DNA of 64,000 nucleotides from CAWCKS01 sp963763485 (GTDB lineage: Bacteria; Pseudomonadota; Alphaproteobacteria; Rhizobiales; Xanthobacteraceae), in assembly GCA_963763485.1 (NCBI GenBank), contig CAVXOW010000005.1, positions 1 to 64,000 on the forward strand, given 5' to 3'. The number at the start of each line of letters is the position of its first letter. The stretch's first letter is position 1. Below the pieces are notes generated by a model. It was not told where the DNA came from, did not search any database, and was given only the letters and a program-made list of their open reading frames with translations. The position numbers and the translations under genes were made by a program. Shown here piece after piece: positions 18,136 to 28,183 of this stretch.

Positions 18136-19743
18136 ATGTCGGAGACCGGCGTCAAACGCGTCACCGCGCAGGAACTGAAGGCGCAGCTGCATGATGGCGG
18201 CGAGCTGGCGCTGCTCGACGCGCGCGAGGAGCTCAAGTTCGGCAGGCGCCATCATCTGATGGCGACATGTGTTCCGTTGAGCCGGCTGGAATTGATGGTC
18301 GACGATCTCGTGCCGCGGCGCGGAGCGCGGGTCGTGTGGTGCGACGATGGCGAGGGCCTGGCCGAGCGTGCCGCCGCACGGATGGCCGCGCTCGGCTATC
18401 AGGACGTCGCCTGGCTCGACGGCGGGCTTGCCGCGTGGGAGGCGGCTGGCTTCAAGATCTACAGCGGCATCCACGTGCCCTCAAAAGCCTTCGCCGAGGT
18501 GGTCGAGCACGAGGCGGGCACGCCGTGGATTTCGGCGCAGCAGTTGCAGGGGCTGATCGACAGCGGCGCCGATATCGCGATCTACGACAGCCGGTCCTTC
18601 GAGGAGTATCACAACAACAGCATCCCGAAGGCGATCAGCGTTCCCGGTGCGGAGCTGGTCTATCGCTTCGCCGACCTCACGCCGTCGCCGGATACGTTTG
18701 TGATCGTCAATTGCGGCGGCCGCACCCGCAGCATCATCGGCGCGCAGTCGCTGATCTCAGCCGGCGTGCCCAACAAGGTCGTCTCGCTGAAAGATGGCAC
18801 GATGGCCTGGCAGCTTGCCGGCCTCGAGGTCGTGCATGGCGCCGAACGCCGGCCGCCGCAAGTCAGCTCAGTCGGGTTGAAACAGGCCGAAGAGGGCGCC
18901 GCGCGCGTCGCCGCACACTGCGGCGTAATTCGCATCGGCATCAAGACGCTCAACGATTGGCGTGCTGAGGCGGCGCAGCGCACTCTTTATGTCCTCGACG
19001 TGCGCACGCCGGAGGAATATGCGGCCGGCCATTTGCGCGGCGCGCGATCGGCGCCGGGCGGACAGCTCGTGCAGGAGACCGACTACCACATCGCGACATG
19101 GGGCGCGCGCGTCGTGCTGGTCGACGACGACGGCATCCGCGCCACCATGACCGCGTCGTGGCTGAAGCAGATGGGTTGGGCCGACGTCGCGGTCCTGGTT
19201 GCCGGTCCGATCGACGGCGACTGGGACAAAGGTCCGCATGTCCAACGCGTGCTCGGTCTCGACGCGATCGCGCCGCCGCAGATCGAACCACTGGAGCTGC
19301 AGAAACGACTCGCGGCGGGCGATGTCGCCATGGTCGATCTCGAACTCAGCAAGCGCTATGCGCAGGGCCACATCTCTGGTGCCTGGTTTGCGATCCGCGC
19401 TCGTCTGGCCACCGCGCTGCCGAAGATTCCCGCCAGTGCCGCGATCGTGTTGACGTCGGCCGATGGCGCGCTCGCGAAGCTCGCCGCTGCCGAGTTGCAG
19501 GGCCAGGCCGGCGGGCCCGTGCTGGCGCTGGCCGGTGGGACCCAAGCCTGGGTGCAAGCAGGCCTTCCGCTCGAGACCGGGGCGACGCGGCTGGCCGACG
19601 AGGCGGACGATGTCTTTCTCATGCCGCGCGAACGCGGGCAGGACCGCGAAGCGGCGATGCGCGAATACCTCACCTGGGAGATCAACCTGGTCAACGACAT
19701 GGCCGAAGACGACGACCACCGCTTCAGCGTCGTCACGGGCTGA
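18136..19743 (+). CDS. protein with four tandem rhodanese domains
   Basis: 535 residues made of four rhodanese-like repeats. Domain 1 (to about 110) has Cys69 in WCDDGEG; domain 2 (130-230) has Cys193 in the active loop NCGGRTRS, the most canonical site. Domain 3 (about 265-365) has a Val/Asp loop, and domain 4 (about 380-480) a Thr/Ser loop (LTSADGALA), so both lack the catalytic Cys. Active domains would move sulfane sulfur through a Cys persulfide; inactive ones probably bind or regulate. It lies 15 bases after the cupin gene, suggesting an oxidase/sulfurtransferase pair in thiol breakdown. A 50-residue Asp/Glu-rich tail follows. Intact. Confidence 0.88.
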   Translation: MSETGVKRVTAQELKAQLHDGGELALLDAREELKFGRRHHLMATCVPLSRLELMVDDLVPRRGARVVWCDDGEGLAERAAARMAALGYQDVAWLDGGLAAWEAAGFKIYSGIHVPSKAFAEVVEHEAGTPWISAQQLQGLIDSGADIAIYDSRSFEEYHNNSIPKAISVPGAELVYRFADLTPSPDTFVIVNCGGRTRSIIGAQSLISAGVPNKVVSLKDGTMAWQLAGLEVVHGAERRPPQVSSVGLKQAEEGAARVAAHCGVIRIGIKTLNDWRAEAAQRTLYVLDVRTPEEYAAGHLRGARSAPGGQLVQETDYHIATWGARVVLVDDDGIRATMTASWLKQMGWADVAVLVAGPIDGDWDKGPHVQRVLGLDAIAPPQIEPLELQKRLAAGDVAMVDLELSKRYAQGHISGAWFAIRARLATALPKIPASAAIVLTSADGALAKLAAAELQGQAGGPVLALAGGTQAWVQAGLPLETGATRLADEADDVFLMPRERGQDREAAMREYLTWEINLVNDMAEDDDHRFSVVTG

Positions 19744-19792
19744 CTTCGCCGCTCTCGTCCGGCGACAACGAAAAACACAGGGGGAAAAACTC

Positions 19793-20761
19793 ATGCCGCG
19801 CATCGTCTACGTTCCGTTCGGTGGGTTCGACCGTAAATTTGCGCAAGATCTTGCGCCGGCCGGCTTCGAACTGGTCGAAGTGAGTGCCGGCAGCGCTGAG
19901 CTGCACGCCGCGATGCCGGAAGCGGATTATCTGATCGGCCTCGGCGACCGCTCGATGGACGATGCGTTTTACGCGCGCGCCAAGAAGTTGAAACTCGTGC
20001 AGCTGCTCAGCGCCGGCTACGACCGCTGCGACATCGAGGCGGCGCGTCGTGCTCGCGTACCGATCTGCAACAACGGCGGCGCCAACTCGGTGGCGGTCGC
20101 CGAGCACACGCTGATGCTGATGCTCGCGGTCTGCCGCCGGCTGATCTGGCAGCACCAGAACGTCGCCGGCGGGCGCTGGCGCGGCAACAACTGGCAGGAC
20201 AAGCACGTCTACGAGCTGGAAGGAAAGACGCTCGGGATCATCGGCCTCGGCACCATCGGCAAGAAAGTCGCGCGGCTCGCGCAGGCCTTCGATATGGACG
20301 TGATCTATTTCGACATCCTGCGCCTGAGCGAAGCGGAGGAGGATGCGGTCGGCGCCCGCTTCCGTCTCGCCGACGAGGTGCTGGCAAACTCCGACATCGT
20401 CAGCCTGCACGTGCCATTGTTGCCGGCGACGCGGCACATGATCTCGACCCGCGAATTGAAGCTGATGCAGAAGCACGCCTATCTCATCAACACCTGCCGC
20501 GGCCCGGTGGTCGACGAACCCGCTTTGGCCGCCGCGCTCTCGGATGGCGTGATTGCCGGTGCCGGGCTCGACGTGTTCGACACCGAGCCGCCGCCGGCAA
20601 ATAATCCGCTGTTCACGATGGAAAACGTGGTGCTGACCGCGCATATGGCGGGCCCGACCTGGGAGAATCGCGCCAAGCGCTTCCGCAACGCCTTCGACAA
20701 CGTGCTGCGCGTGCACCGCGGCCAGCCGCCGAACTGGGTGATCCCGGAGCTGCGGACATAG
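19793..20761 (+). CDS. D-isomer 2-hydroxyacid dehydrogenase
   Basis: 322 residues starting at the ATG at 19793 behind AGGGGG. The NAD-binding fingerprint is GLGTIGKKVARLAQAF (about 150). The catalytic Arg lies in INTCRGPVVDE, the Glu in DVFDTEPP and the His in VLTAHMAGPT. It reduces 2-keto acids to D-2-hydroxy acids, or the reverse, with NAD(P)H; the specific acid cannot be told. It is 49 bases after the rhodanese gene on the same strand and probably shares its transcript, perhaps handling a keto acid such as mercaptopyruvate or pyruvate. Intact. Confidence 0.88.
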   Translation: MPRIVYVPFGGFDRKFAQDLAPAGFELVEVSAGSAELHAAMPEADYLIGLGDRSMDDAFYARAKKLKLVQLLSAGYDRCDIEAARRARVPICNNGGANSVAVAEHTLMLMLAVCRRLIWQHQNVAGGRWRGNNWQDKHVYELEGKTLGIIGLGTIGKKVARLAQAFDMDVIYFDILRLSEAEEDAVGARFRLADEVLANSDIVSLHVPLLPATRHMISTRELKLMQKHAYLINTCRGPVVDEPALAAALSDGVIAGAGLDVFDTEPPPANNPLFTMENVVLTAHMAGPTWENRAKRFRNAFDNVLRVHRGQPPNWVIPELRT

Positions 20762-20776
20762 CGTGGCCCGCGCGGC

Positions 20777-21487
20777 TCAGGTTGCGACGTCCGTAGTAAT
20801 CGTTGGCGTCGCGATCCGGCCGTCCACGACTTCGACGATGCGGTCGCACCGCGCCGCCAGCGCCAGATTGTGCGTGACCAGCAGGAAGCTGGTGCCATTC
20901 TGCTTGTTGACCTGCCGCATCAGCTCGAACACGCCCTCGGCGGATTTCGTGTCGAGGTTGCCGGTCGGCTCGTCGGCCAGGATGAGATCGGGCTGCATCG
21001 CCAGCGCGCGCGCTACGGCGACACGCTGCTGCTGGCCGCCCGACATGTTGTTGGCGAGGTTGTTTGCGAACTTCTCCAGCCCGACCTGCGCCATCAGCGC
21101 CTGCGCGCGACGTTCCATGTCATCGCCCGGAAAGCCGCGGTCGACCAGCATCGGCATCATCACGTTTTCCACGGCCGTAAACGCCGGGATGAGGTGATGA
21201 TACTGGAACACGAAGCCGATGCTGCGTCCGCGCAAGCGCGTGATCTCGGCTTCCGACAGCGCGCCGGTGTCGTGGCCCTGGATGAACAGCCGGCCTGAGG
21301 TCGGACGATCGAGCAGGCCGATGATGTTGAGCAGCGTGCTCTTTCCCGAGCCGGACGGCCCCATCAGCGCGACGAATTCGCCCTGGCGCATGGTCAGGTC
21401 GATATCGCGCAGCACCTCGGTCTCGGACGGCAGGCCGATGTTATAGGACTTGCTGATCTTGTCGAGGCGCAGAATGTCGTCAGCCAC
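20777..21487 (-). CDS. MacB/LolD-type ABC transporter ATPase
   Basis: 236 residues with Walker A GPSGSGKST, signature SGGQQQR, Walker B LILADEPTGNLD and the switch His of LLVTHN. The start is the GTG at 21487, which overlaps the permease stop in GTGGCTGA, so the two are coupled; an upstream in-frame extension lacks domain character. With the permease and the HlyD adaptor just upstream, it forms a MacA-MacB-like tripartite export system driven by ATP at the inner membrane. The exported compound is unknown. Intact. Confidence 0.92.
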   Translation of the reverse strand: MADDILRLDKISKSYNIGLPSETEVLRDIDLTMRQGEFVALMGPSGSGKSTLLNIIGLLDRPTSGRLFIQGHDTGALSEAEITRLRGRSIGFVFQYHHLIPAFTAVENVMMPMLVDRGFPGDDMERRAQALMAQVGLEKFANNLANNMSGGQQQRVAVARALAMQPDLILADEPTGNLDTKSAEGVFELMRQVNKQNGTSFLLVTHNLALAARCDRIVEVVDGRIATPTITTDVAT

Positions 21488-22710
21488 GGATCGCCACCAC
21501 CGGATCGAGTTTGGCGGCGCGTAGCGCCGGTGCCGTCGCGGCGAGCAACCCGGTAAGGGTTGCGAGGATCGTCGTCGCAAGGAACAGCTGACGGTCGAGG
21601 ACCAGCGGAAACAGCTCGCTGCCGTCGACCTGGCGCGCGACCGCGTGCCAGTAGATCAGCGCCACTGCACCCATGGCCGAGCCGAGCAGCGAACCGGCAA
21701 ATCCGAGCAGGCCGCCTTGCAGCAGAAACACCCGCATGATCTTGCCGCGCGTCGCTCCCATCGCGCGCAGGATGCCGATTTCCCTGGAGCGCTGGATGAC
21801 CGAGACCACCAGCACCGCGGCGATCCCGAACGCCACCGATAGCGCGACGAAGGCACGGATCAGGGTGTTCGAGGTCTTTTGCGCCTCCACTGCGGTGAAG
21901 AATTGCGCGTTGGTCTTGATCCAGCTGTCGGCTTCCACCGCGTTCGCCGCCTGGATTTGCTGCGCCAGCATCTCGGCGGCGTAGATATCGTTGATCGTGA
22001 GGTCGATCGTCGTGACGCCGCCGATCATGCCGAGCAGCGACTGCGCGGTGCGCAGGCTGACATAGGCGGCGCGTTGGTTGGTGCCCTTGTTGCCGAGATC
22101 GACCAGCCCCGTGATCGTCAGCACGCGCGAGGCGCCGTTGGCGGCGCTGACATTGAGCTTGTCGCCAACCGTCGCGCCAAGGTTTTTCGCAAGTTCGATG
22201 CCGATGATGATGTCGTCGCTGGTCAACCGCGGCTGGCCGGCAACGATGTAATCGGGGACGTGCACGATCTTGAAGTAGGACTTCGGGTTCGACCCCGGAG
22301 AGCGAGATCGCGCGGCTGGCGTCACCGCGCACCGCCAGCGCCGAGCCGGACATCGTCGGGGATACCGCAGTGATTTCCGGCATGGCCAGCAGCTGGTTGC
22401 GGATTTTGGGCCATTGATCGATCGACAGAATGCGCTGGCTCGGGCGTTGCACGACGGCGTCTTCGAACTCGCCGGCGGCGTTGCCGCGCAGCGGCCGGGC
22501 GACCTGATCGGGCGGGATCAATTGAATTTGCGGCTGCGACGTCAGCACTCGCTTGATGAAATTCGCCTCCAGTCCCGCCAGCATCGCCGACATGAAGACG
22601 ATCACCGCAACTCCGATCGAGACGCCGCCGATGATGAACAGCGTTTGCAACCGGCCCTCGCGCAGGAAGCGCACGGCGGCGATCCATTCGAACGGTAGCC
22701 AGTGATTCAT
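21480..22710 (-). pseudogene. MacB-like ABC permease, single frameshift
   Basis: Two frames join near 22285. The first has the N-terminal membrane helix (IIGGVSIGVAVIVFMSAML) and the start of the periplasmic domain; the second has the rest of that domain plus three C-terminal helices (FGIAAVLVVSVIQRSREIGILRAMGATRGKI). RSREIG...RAMGAT is the FtsX/MacB coupling motif. One base change gives about 410 residues, family-normal. It overlaps both its neighbours (ATGA with the adaptor gene, GTGGCTGA with the ATPase). Given the intact partners, sequence error is a fair alternative to true loss. Confidence 0.85.
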
Positions 22711-23969
22711 GGCCGGACCGGTCGCAGGCGCTGACCGGTCAAAAGGTTCGCGGTGACGGGAATGGCGAGATCGCCCTCCGCCGCACCGGTCAAAATCTCG
22801 ACGTCCGAATTGCCGCGGACGCCGAGCGTAACCAGCCGTTTGGTGGCGCGGCCGTCGCGCACGCCCATGATCCAGGGCGCGCCGGAGAGCATGTCGTAGA
22901 CGTCGCGCACCGGCACGACCAGCGCCTGATCGCGGCGCGCCGATTCGATATCGACCGACACGGTCATGTCTTGGCGCAGGTAATCGGGCGGCTCGGGCAC
23001 CACGAGCTTCACCTCTACAGAGGCGCGCGTGATGTCGATGCCGGGATTGATGTAGCTGACGACGGCATCGAACCGCTGGTTGGGGAACGCATCCGCAGAC
23101 GCCAGCGCGTGCTGGCCCATTGCAATCTTGCCAAGGTTGCGCTCGTCGATCTGCAGCACCAGCTGCGTTTCACCTGCCGGCGCGAGCACGAGTAGCACGC
23201 GTCCGGGCTGCACCACGGTGCCGCGTTCGACGCTGCGCGAGATCAGCACGCCGTCGCGCGGCGCGGCGATCGTGGCATAGCTCAGGCGCGAAGTGGCGGT
23301 TTGCAGGTTGGCGCGCGCCTGGTTGAGCTGGGTTTGCGCCATCACGTAGTCGCTGCCGTTGATGTCGGCAGTATAGACCTGAAATTCAGCGGTGCGGACC
23401 TGGGTTCGCGCGACGTCGAGGTTCTTCTGGGCGTCGTCAAGGGAGGCGCGAGTCCCAAACCCGTCATTGAACAGTTTTGAGGTGCGATCGAAGGTTTGTT
23501 GCGCGTTGAGCAGGTTGGCCTGGGCCTGGGTCAGTGCTTCGCGGGCCGAGGGCAAGGTCAGTTCGACGATCTGGCGCACCCGCGCGTCGGCCTGGTCGAC
23601 CGCGCCCTGCGCCTGCACGACGGCGGCCTTCAGCTCGCGATCATCGAGCGAGATCAGCGCCTGGCCCTTGGTGACCTGCTGTCCCTCTTGGACCAGCACG
23701 TCCTCGACCGTGCCGGTGATCTGGCTGCCGATCTCGACGCGGAACGGCGTTTCGACGTGGCCGGAAGCCACCACCGTCTCGACCAGATTGCCGCGCTTGA
23801 CCTGGTCGACCACCACCGCGGGCCCGAGCAGCACGCGCGCGCCCTGCCAGCCGGCAATCCCGCATGCCAAGGTAGCTGCGAGCACGAACCAACGATGCGA
23901 CCACAAGAACATGATTGGTTCGAATGACGGCGCGTTCACGCTCATCACAGTCATGAGCTGTTGATCCAT
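22707..23969 (-). CDS. HlyD/MacA-family periplasmic adaptor
   Basis: 420 residues: one N-terminal membrane anchor (about 25-45), a lipoyl-like half-motif (VVASGHVETPFRVEIGSQITGTV), a long alpha-hairpin (about 120-215, with coiled-coil character QAQANLLNAQQTFDRTSKLF), the second lipoyl half (APRDGVLISRSVERGTVV) and beta-barrel and proximal domains. It links the inner-membrane ABC permease to an outer-membrane channel such as a TolC homologue, not encoded here. It is the first gene of the three-gene operon. The start is uncertain, with other Met codons within the first 20 residues. Confidence 0.9.
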   Translation of the reverse strand: MDQQLMTVMSVNAPSFEPIMFLWSHRWFVLAATLACGIAGWQGARVLLGPAVVVDQVKRGNLVETVVASGHVETPFRVEIGSQITGTVEDVLVQEGQQVTKGQALISLDDRELKAAVVQAQGAVDQADARVRQIVELTLPSAREALTQAQANLLNAQQTFDRTSKLFNDGFGTRASLDDAQKNLDVARTQVRTAEFQVYTADINGSDYVMAQTQLNQARANLQTATSRLSYATIAAPRDGVLISRSVERGTVVQPGRVLLVLAPAGETQLVLQIDERNLGKIAMGQHALASADAFPNQRFDAVVSYINPGIDITRASVEVKLVVPEPPDYLRQDMTVSVDIESARRDQALVVPVRDVYDMLSGAPWIMGVRDGRATKRLVTLGVRGNSDVEILTGAAEGDLAIPVTANLLTGQRLRPVRP

Positions 23970-24080
23970 TTCTCGGCCGGGAGTGAGCCCGGAGTACGTC
24001 GCCCGGCCGTTTTGCTAGCGGGCGATAGCGCTTGCGGCGTTGCGATGGATCAAATGGTGACCCTGCAAGGCTATTTCGGG

Positions 24081-25290
24081 CTACGGCCGGCGCAACAGGG
24101 CGGCAGCCAGCGTGAGCTGCGAGATGACCGCGAGCAGGCCATTGACCAGCAGCGCTTCGCGTACGCCCAGCAGCCCAACAGACAGCCCGGTTGCAAAGCT
24201 TCCGATCGACAGGCCGCCGCGCAATGCCAGCATGTACAAGCTGACGGTGCGCCCCAACGCATGTGCCGGGGCGGCGGTCTGCAGGGTTGTATTGACGGAT
24301 GTGTTGCTGACGTTCATCGCCAGTCCGGCCAGCACGAACAGCAGCGTCAAAGCCCACGTCCATGGCGCCAGCGCAGCGAGTACAAGAATCACGCCATAGC
24401 AGATCGCAAACGAAGCGCTGAGCCACTGCCGATCGAATCGCGAGCTGATCGCGACAAGCAGCAGCGACCCCAACACGCCTCCAATTCCAAACGCGCCGAC
24501 GACGCCGCCAAATGTCGTGACGTCGCCATGCAGGACGTCCCGGATCAGGAGCGGCGAGAACACAATCAATGGTCCACAGAGCATGCTGGTCAGAAACACC
24601 GTCGTCAGTGCTCGGAGCAATGCAGGGTGTCGCGAGAATTCCCGCAAGTTCGTCGTGATGTTCCAGGAACTCGTGTCCGTCGGAATTGGCCTGCGCCAGC
24701 CCTCTGGGCAATACCCAGAAGGCGACCAGGATGAACGGTACGAACGACGCTGCGTTCGCGGAAAAGCACGCGACGGCTCCGAGGCTTGCCATCATCACGC
24801 CCGCAAGCGCCGGCCCGAGGATGCGTGACAAGTTGAACTGCGTTGCGTTCAGCGCGAGCGCGGTCCCGACCTCCTCGCGGCCGACGATGGAGCGTGTGAT
24901 CGTTTGAAAAGACGGCATCGAGAGCGCATCGGTGATGCCGACAACCAGCGAGAGCATCACGATCATCCATGGTTTCGCTGTTCCGGTCAGCAGCAGGATG
25001 ACGACCGTCACGGGACAGAGCATCTGGATCGACTGGAACGTTGCAATCACGTGCCTGCGGTCGCCCCGGTCGGCGAGCATGCCGCCGAAAAGAGTGAGAA
25101 GCCATGCCGGCGCGGCGCTCGCAAATGAGTCCAGTCCGATGACAAACGAGGACGCGCCGAGACTGAGCAGAAGCCAGGGTTCCGCAATCTGCTGCGCCCA
25201 CGTCCCCATGTTGGAGAGCAGGCTCGCAAACCAGAAGGTTCCGAAGCGCGGACTGAAGAGAAGCTTTGCAATCTCGCGGAGGCCGTTCAT
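24081..25290 (-). pseudogene. MFS transporter (EntS-like), single frameshift
   Basis: The first frame gives helices 1-6 (FWFASLLSNMGTWAQQIAEPWLLL, GGMLADRGDRRHVI, LNATQFNLSRILGPALAG). Near 24660 the protein jumps to another frame that gives the C-terminal half (FSRHPALLRALTTVFLTSML to LAAALLRRP). Joined, it is about 400 residues of the DHA3/EntS exporter type used for siderophores and drugs. A start at the ATG 25290 is preferred over the in-frame GTG at 25296. It lies 111 bases before the MacA-like gene on the same strand, so it may be co-transcribed with that export operon. Confidence 0.8.
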
Positions 25291-25535
25291 GAACACGAAC
25301 CAGGGTGGCGTAGTAGCCTGTCGGCCTGCCTTCCGATGGTGAGGATGATGCGCTTCAAAAGCACGGCGACGCCGGCACCTCTTTGAGGCAGCTCATATAA
25401 TCCGCGGCGGAGGTGAACGTCACCTGCCGGTTTGGCCGGCGCCGCAGTTCAGGCCGTTTGCGGCTATCGATAACTTCGTGCCCGCAGTATGCTCCGGTGC
25501 TTTCGTGGTCCAAAAAACCAGCCAGGGAGTCTGTC

Positions 25536-25952
25536 ATGTCAATGCCAGAACGCAAGATCGTGCATTCCGACATCAAGCCGGAAAATCCGCCCGAGCGCAC
25601 GGCGCATTATCTCGATGCGCCCAACATGCCTTGGGAGACGACCAAGTTTCCCGGCATCAAGATCAAGGTGCTCTATACCGATAACAGCGGCATCACCACG
25701 GCGCTGTTCAAGCTCGAGCCGGGTGCCGTCGTGCCGCTGCACGAACACACCGCGCTTGAACAGACTTATGTGATCGAGGGTTCGCTCGAGGACCATGAAG
25801 GCAAATGCGGCCCCGGCCAGTTCGTCTGGCGTCCCGCCGGCAATCAGCACGAGGCGGTGGCGCCCAACGGCGCGGTGATCCTCGGCTTCTTTCTCAAGCC
25901 AAACCGGTTTGCTTACGGCGAAAAGTTCTTCACCGAGGCGGGTGAGCGGTAA
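25536..25952 (+). CDS. ChrR-like cupin protein
   Basis: 138 residues from the ATG at 25536, with CAGGGAG upstream. A single cupin fold: metal motif 1 is PLHEHTALEQTYVIEGSLEDHEG (His, His, Glu) and motif 2 FVWRPAGNQHEAV (His). It matches the cupin domain seen in ChrR anti-sigma factors and in stand-alone homologues, usually Zn or Fe-binding. There is no zinc-finger anti-sigma domain and no sigma factor gene nearby, so it is probably a stand-alone enzyme or metal sensor. Intact. Confidence 0.8.
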   Translation: MSMPERKIVHSDIKPENPPERTAHYLDAPNMPWETTKFPGIKIKVLYTDNSGITTALFKLEPGAVVPLHEHTALEQTYVIEGSLEDHEGKCGPGQFVWRPAGNQHEAVAPNGAVILGFFLKPNRFAYGEKFFTEAGER

Positions 25953-25976
25953 GGCGAAAATCGTGATCCTGTTTCG

Positions 25977-26098
25977 TCCGCTCGTCCCCGCGGAAGTCGG
26001 CCAAACAATTGTTTGGCCTGAGGGGACCCAGTCTTTGCCGAGTAAACAAAAGCCGTTCTTTGCACCCCTGAATTCCCGCTTTCGCGGGAATGAGCGGA
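25977..26098. repeat. dispersed repeat with two perfect palindromes, copy A
   Basis: About 122 bases, closely matching 40487-40609. It contains the 20-base palindrome GGCCAAACAATTGTTTGGCC at 25999-26018 and ATTCCCGCTTTCGCGGGAAT at 26072-26091, separated by a variable middle. It lies between the cupin gene and the convergent Uup gene. Confidence 0.9.
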
Positions 26099-26109
26099 TT
26101 TCAAGATCC

Positions 26110-27921
26110 TCACCGCCCTTCGATGTCCTCGCGCAAAATTTCCAGCGCGAGCCAGCGTTCCTCGGCCTGGGCGAGTTTTTGCTGCGCATCGGCGAGAGCT
26201 GAGGACGTCTGGTCAAAGCGTTTGCGGTCGCGCGCGTAGAGTCCGGCGTCTGCGAGCTGCGCCGCCAGTTTGGCGATCTCGGCCTGCAGCGCCGCGATCG
26301 TCTTGGGCAGCGTTTGCAGCGCGTGCTTGTCCTTGAAGGTCAGGCGCTTTCGTTCGCTCGGCGCTGACGGCGACGCCTTCGCTGGCTTGTCAGCCGACTT
26401 CGCCGCCGGCTTGGCCGCCGCACGCCGAAGATCAGCGCCGCGCTGGACCAACATGTCGGAATAGCCGCCGGCATATTCCTGCCAGCGGCCGTCGCCCTCG
26501 GGCACGATCACGAAGCTGACGACGCGATCGAGAAAATCGCGGTCGTGGCTGACAACGAGCACGGTGCCCGCGTAATCGTCCAGCATCTCCTCCAGCACGT
26601 CGAGCGTCTCGAGGTCGAGATCGTTGGTCGGCTCGTCGAGCACCAGCACGTTGGACGCCTTCGCCAGCGCGCGCGCCAGCATGACGCGGCCGCGTTCGCC
26701 GCCGGACAGCGCCTCCAGCGGCGTGTGGCGCTGCTCCGGCAGGAACAGGAAATCCCTCATGTAGCCGACGACATGCCGTGGCTCGCCGCCGACCATCACG
26801 CTGTCGCCGCGGCCGCCGGTCAGGGCGTCGGACAATGTCGTCGACGGATCGAGGCTTTCGCGATGCTGGTCCAGCGTCGCCATCTCGATATTGACGCCGA
26901 GGCGCACGGTGCCGCTGTCCGGCGCCAGCGCCCCGGTCAGCAGCTGGATCAGCGTGGTCTTGCCGCTGCCGTTCGGGCCGATGATGCCGACACGGTCGCC
27001 GCGCCGTATGCGGGTCGAGAAATCGCGCACGATGGCGCGGTCGCCGAACGCCACGCCGATGTTGCGCGCTTCGATGACCAGCGAGCCGGATTTTTCGGCC
27101 TCGGCCGCGAGCAGTTCGGCATTTCCGGTCGACTTTCGATAGTCACGCCGCGACTGGCGCAGCGTCTGCAGGTCGGCGAGACGGCGGACGTTACGTTTGC
27201 GCCGCCCTGAGACGCCGTACCGCAGCCAGTGTTCCTCGGCGACGATCTTGCGATCGAGCTTGTGCTGCTCGCGTTCTTCCTCTGCCAGCGCCTCGTCGCG
27301 CCACGCCTCGAACTCGCTAAACCCGCGCTCGATGCGGCGCGTCCTGCCGCGGTCGAGCCAGACGGTCGCGCGCGACAGGTTGGTCAGGAAGCGCCGGTCA
27401 TGGCTGATGATGACGAGGGCGTTGGCGCGGCCGGCGAGCTCGCTTTCGAGCCACTCGATGGTCGTGAGATCAAGATGATTGGTCGGCTCGTCGAGCAAAA
27501 GGATATCCGGATCCGGCGCGAGCACGTGCGCCAGCGCTGCGCGCCGCGCTTCGCCGCCGGAGAGTTTTGCGAGATCTTCTTCGCCCGTCAGTCCGAGTTG
27601 TTCCAGCAGGTAGCGCGGCGCATCGGGATCGTCGCCGGGCCCGAGCCCGCCTTGCACATAGTCGCGCACGGTCGAATAGCCGGCGAAATCCGGCTCCTGC
27701 GGCAGGTAGCGCACCGTTGCGCCGGGTTCGATGAAGCGCGTGCCGCCGTCGGGCTCGACAAGCCCTGCGGCGATCTTCAGCAAGGTCGATTTGCCGGAGC
27801 CGTTACGGCCGACGAGACAAACCCGCTCGCCCGCCGACACCGACAGCTCGGCGCCGCCGAGCAGCGGCGTGCCGCCGAACGTCAGCGCAATGTCTTTCAG
27901 TTGAATGAGCGGCGGCGCCAC
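26110..27921 (-). CDS. uup: ABC-F ATPase, Uup family
   Basis: 603 residues with two ABC domains. Domain 1 has GRNGSGKST, LSGGEARR and LLLDEPTNHLD; domain 2 has GPNGSGKTT, LSGGERGR and VLDEPTNDLD. The inter-domain linker carries the charged P-site tRNA-interacting helix (EEEREQHKLDRKIVAEEHWLR). After about residue 510 come an Ala/Lys linker and a C-terminal coiled coil (LQAEIAKLAAQLADAGLY), the DNA-binding end typical of Uup. ABC-F proteins act on stalled ribosomes in the cytoplasm; Uup loss raises precise transposon excision. Intact, apparently monocistronic. Confidence 0.92.
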   Translation of the reverse strand: MAPPLIQLKDIALTFGGTPLLGGAELSVSAGERVCLVGRNGSGKSTLLKIAAGLVEPDGGTRFIEPGATVRYLPQEPDFAGYSTVRDYVQGGLGPGDDPDAPRYLLEQLGLTGEEDLAKLSGGEARRAALAHVLAPDPDILLLDEPTNHLDLTTIEWLESELAGRANALVIISHDRRFLTNLSRATVWLDRGRTRRIERGFSEFEAWRDEALAEEEREQHKLDRKIVAEEHWLRYGVSGRRKRNVRRLADLQTLRQSRRDYRKSTGNAELLAAEAEKSGSLVIEARNIGVAFGDRAIVRDFSTRIRRGDRVGIIGPNGSGKTTLIQLLTGALAPDSGTVRLGVNIEMATLDQHRESLDPSTTLSDALTGGRGDSVMVGGEPRHVVGYMRDFLFLPEQRHTPLEALSGGERGRVMLARALAKASNVLVLDEPTNDLDLETLDVLEEMLDDYAGTVLVVSHDRDFLDRVVSFVIVPEGDGRWQEYAGGYSDMLVQRGADLRRAAAKPAAKSADKPAKASPSAPSERKRLTFKDKHALQTLPKTIAALQAEIAKLAAQLADAGLYARDRKRFDQTSSALADAQQKLAQAEERWLALEILREDIEGR

Positions 27922-28010
27922 GAAGCTCTACGATCCCTGATCTTTCAGGCGCCTCAATAGGTCGGTTCAGCTCCGAAAGAAAGAGCAGCTATCGTGCGGC
28001 GGGGCCATGC

Positions 28011-28149
28011 TCCCTCTCCCCGCTTTAGCGGGGAGAGGGTTGGGGTGAGGGGCTGCTATCCGCGTATTCTGAGTAAGTTGTGAGGCACCGCCATGCCCCT
28101 CACCCGGATTGCTGCGCAATCCGACCTCTCCCCGCAATGCGGGGAGAGG
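28011..28149. repeat. CCCTCTCCCC hairpin repeat pair
   Basis: Two outward hairpins (CTCTCCCCGCTTTAGCGGGGAGAG and CCTCTCCCCGCAATGCGGGGAGAGG) flank about 75 bases that include GGGGTGAGGGG and its complement CCCCTCACCC. The element resembles the related family at 29913-30021 and 37809-37890. It lies between two minus-strand genes and could terminate transcription of the M20 gene's downstream neighbour. Confidence 0.85.
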
Positions 28150-28183
28150 TTAAGTCCGGCAGCTTACGCGACATTACTCGCGC

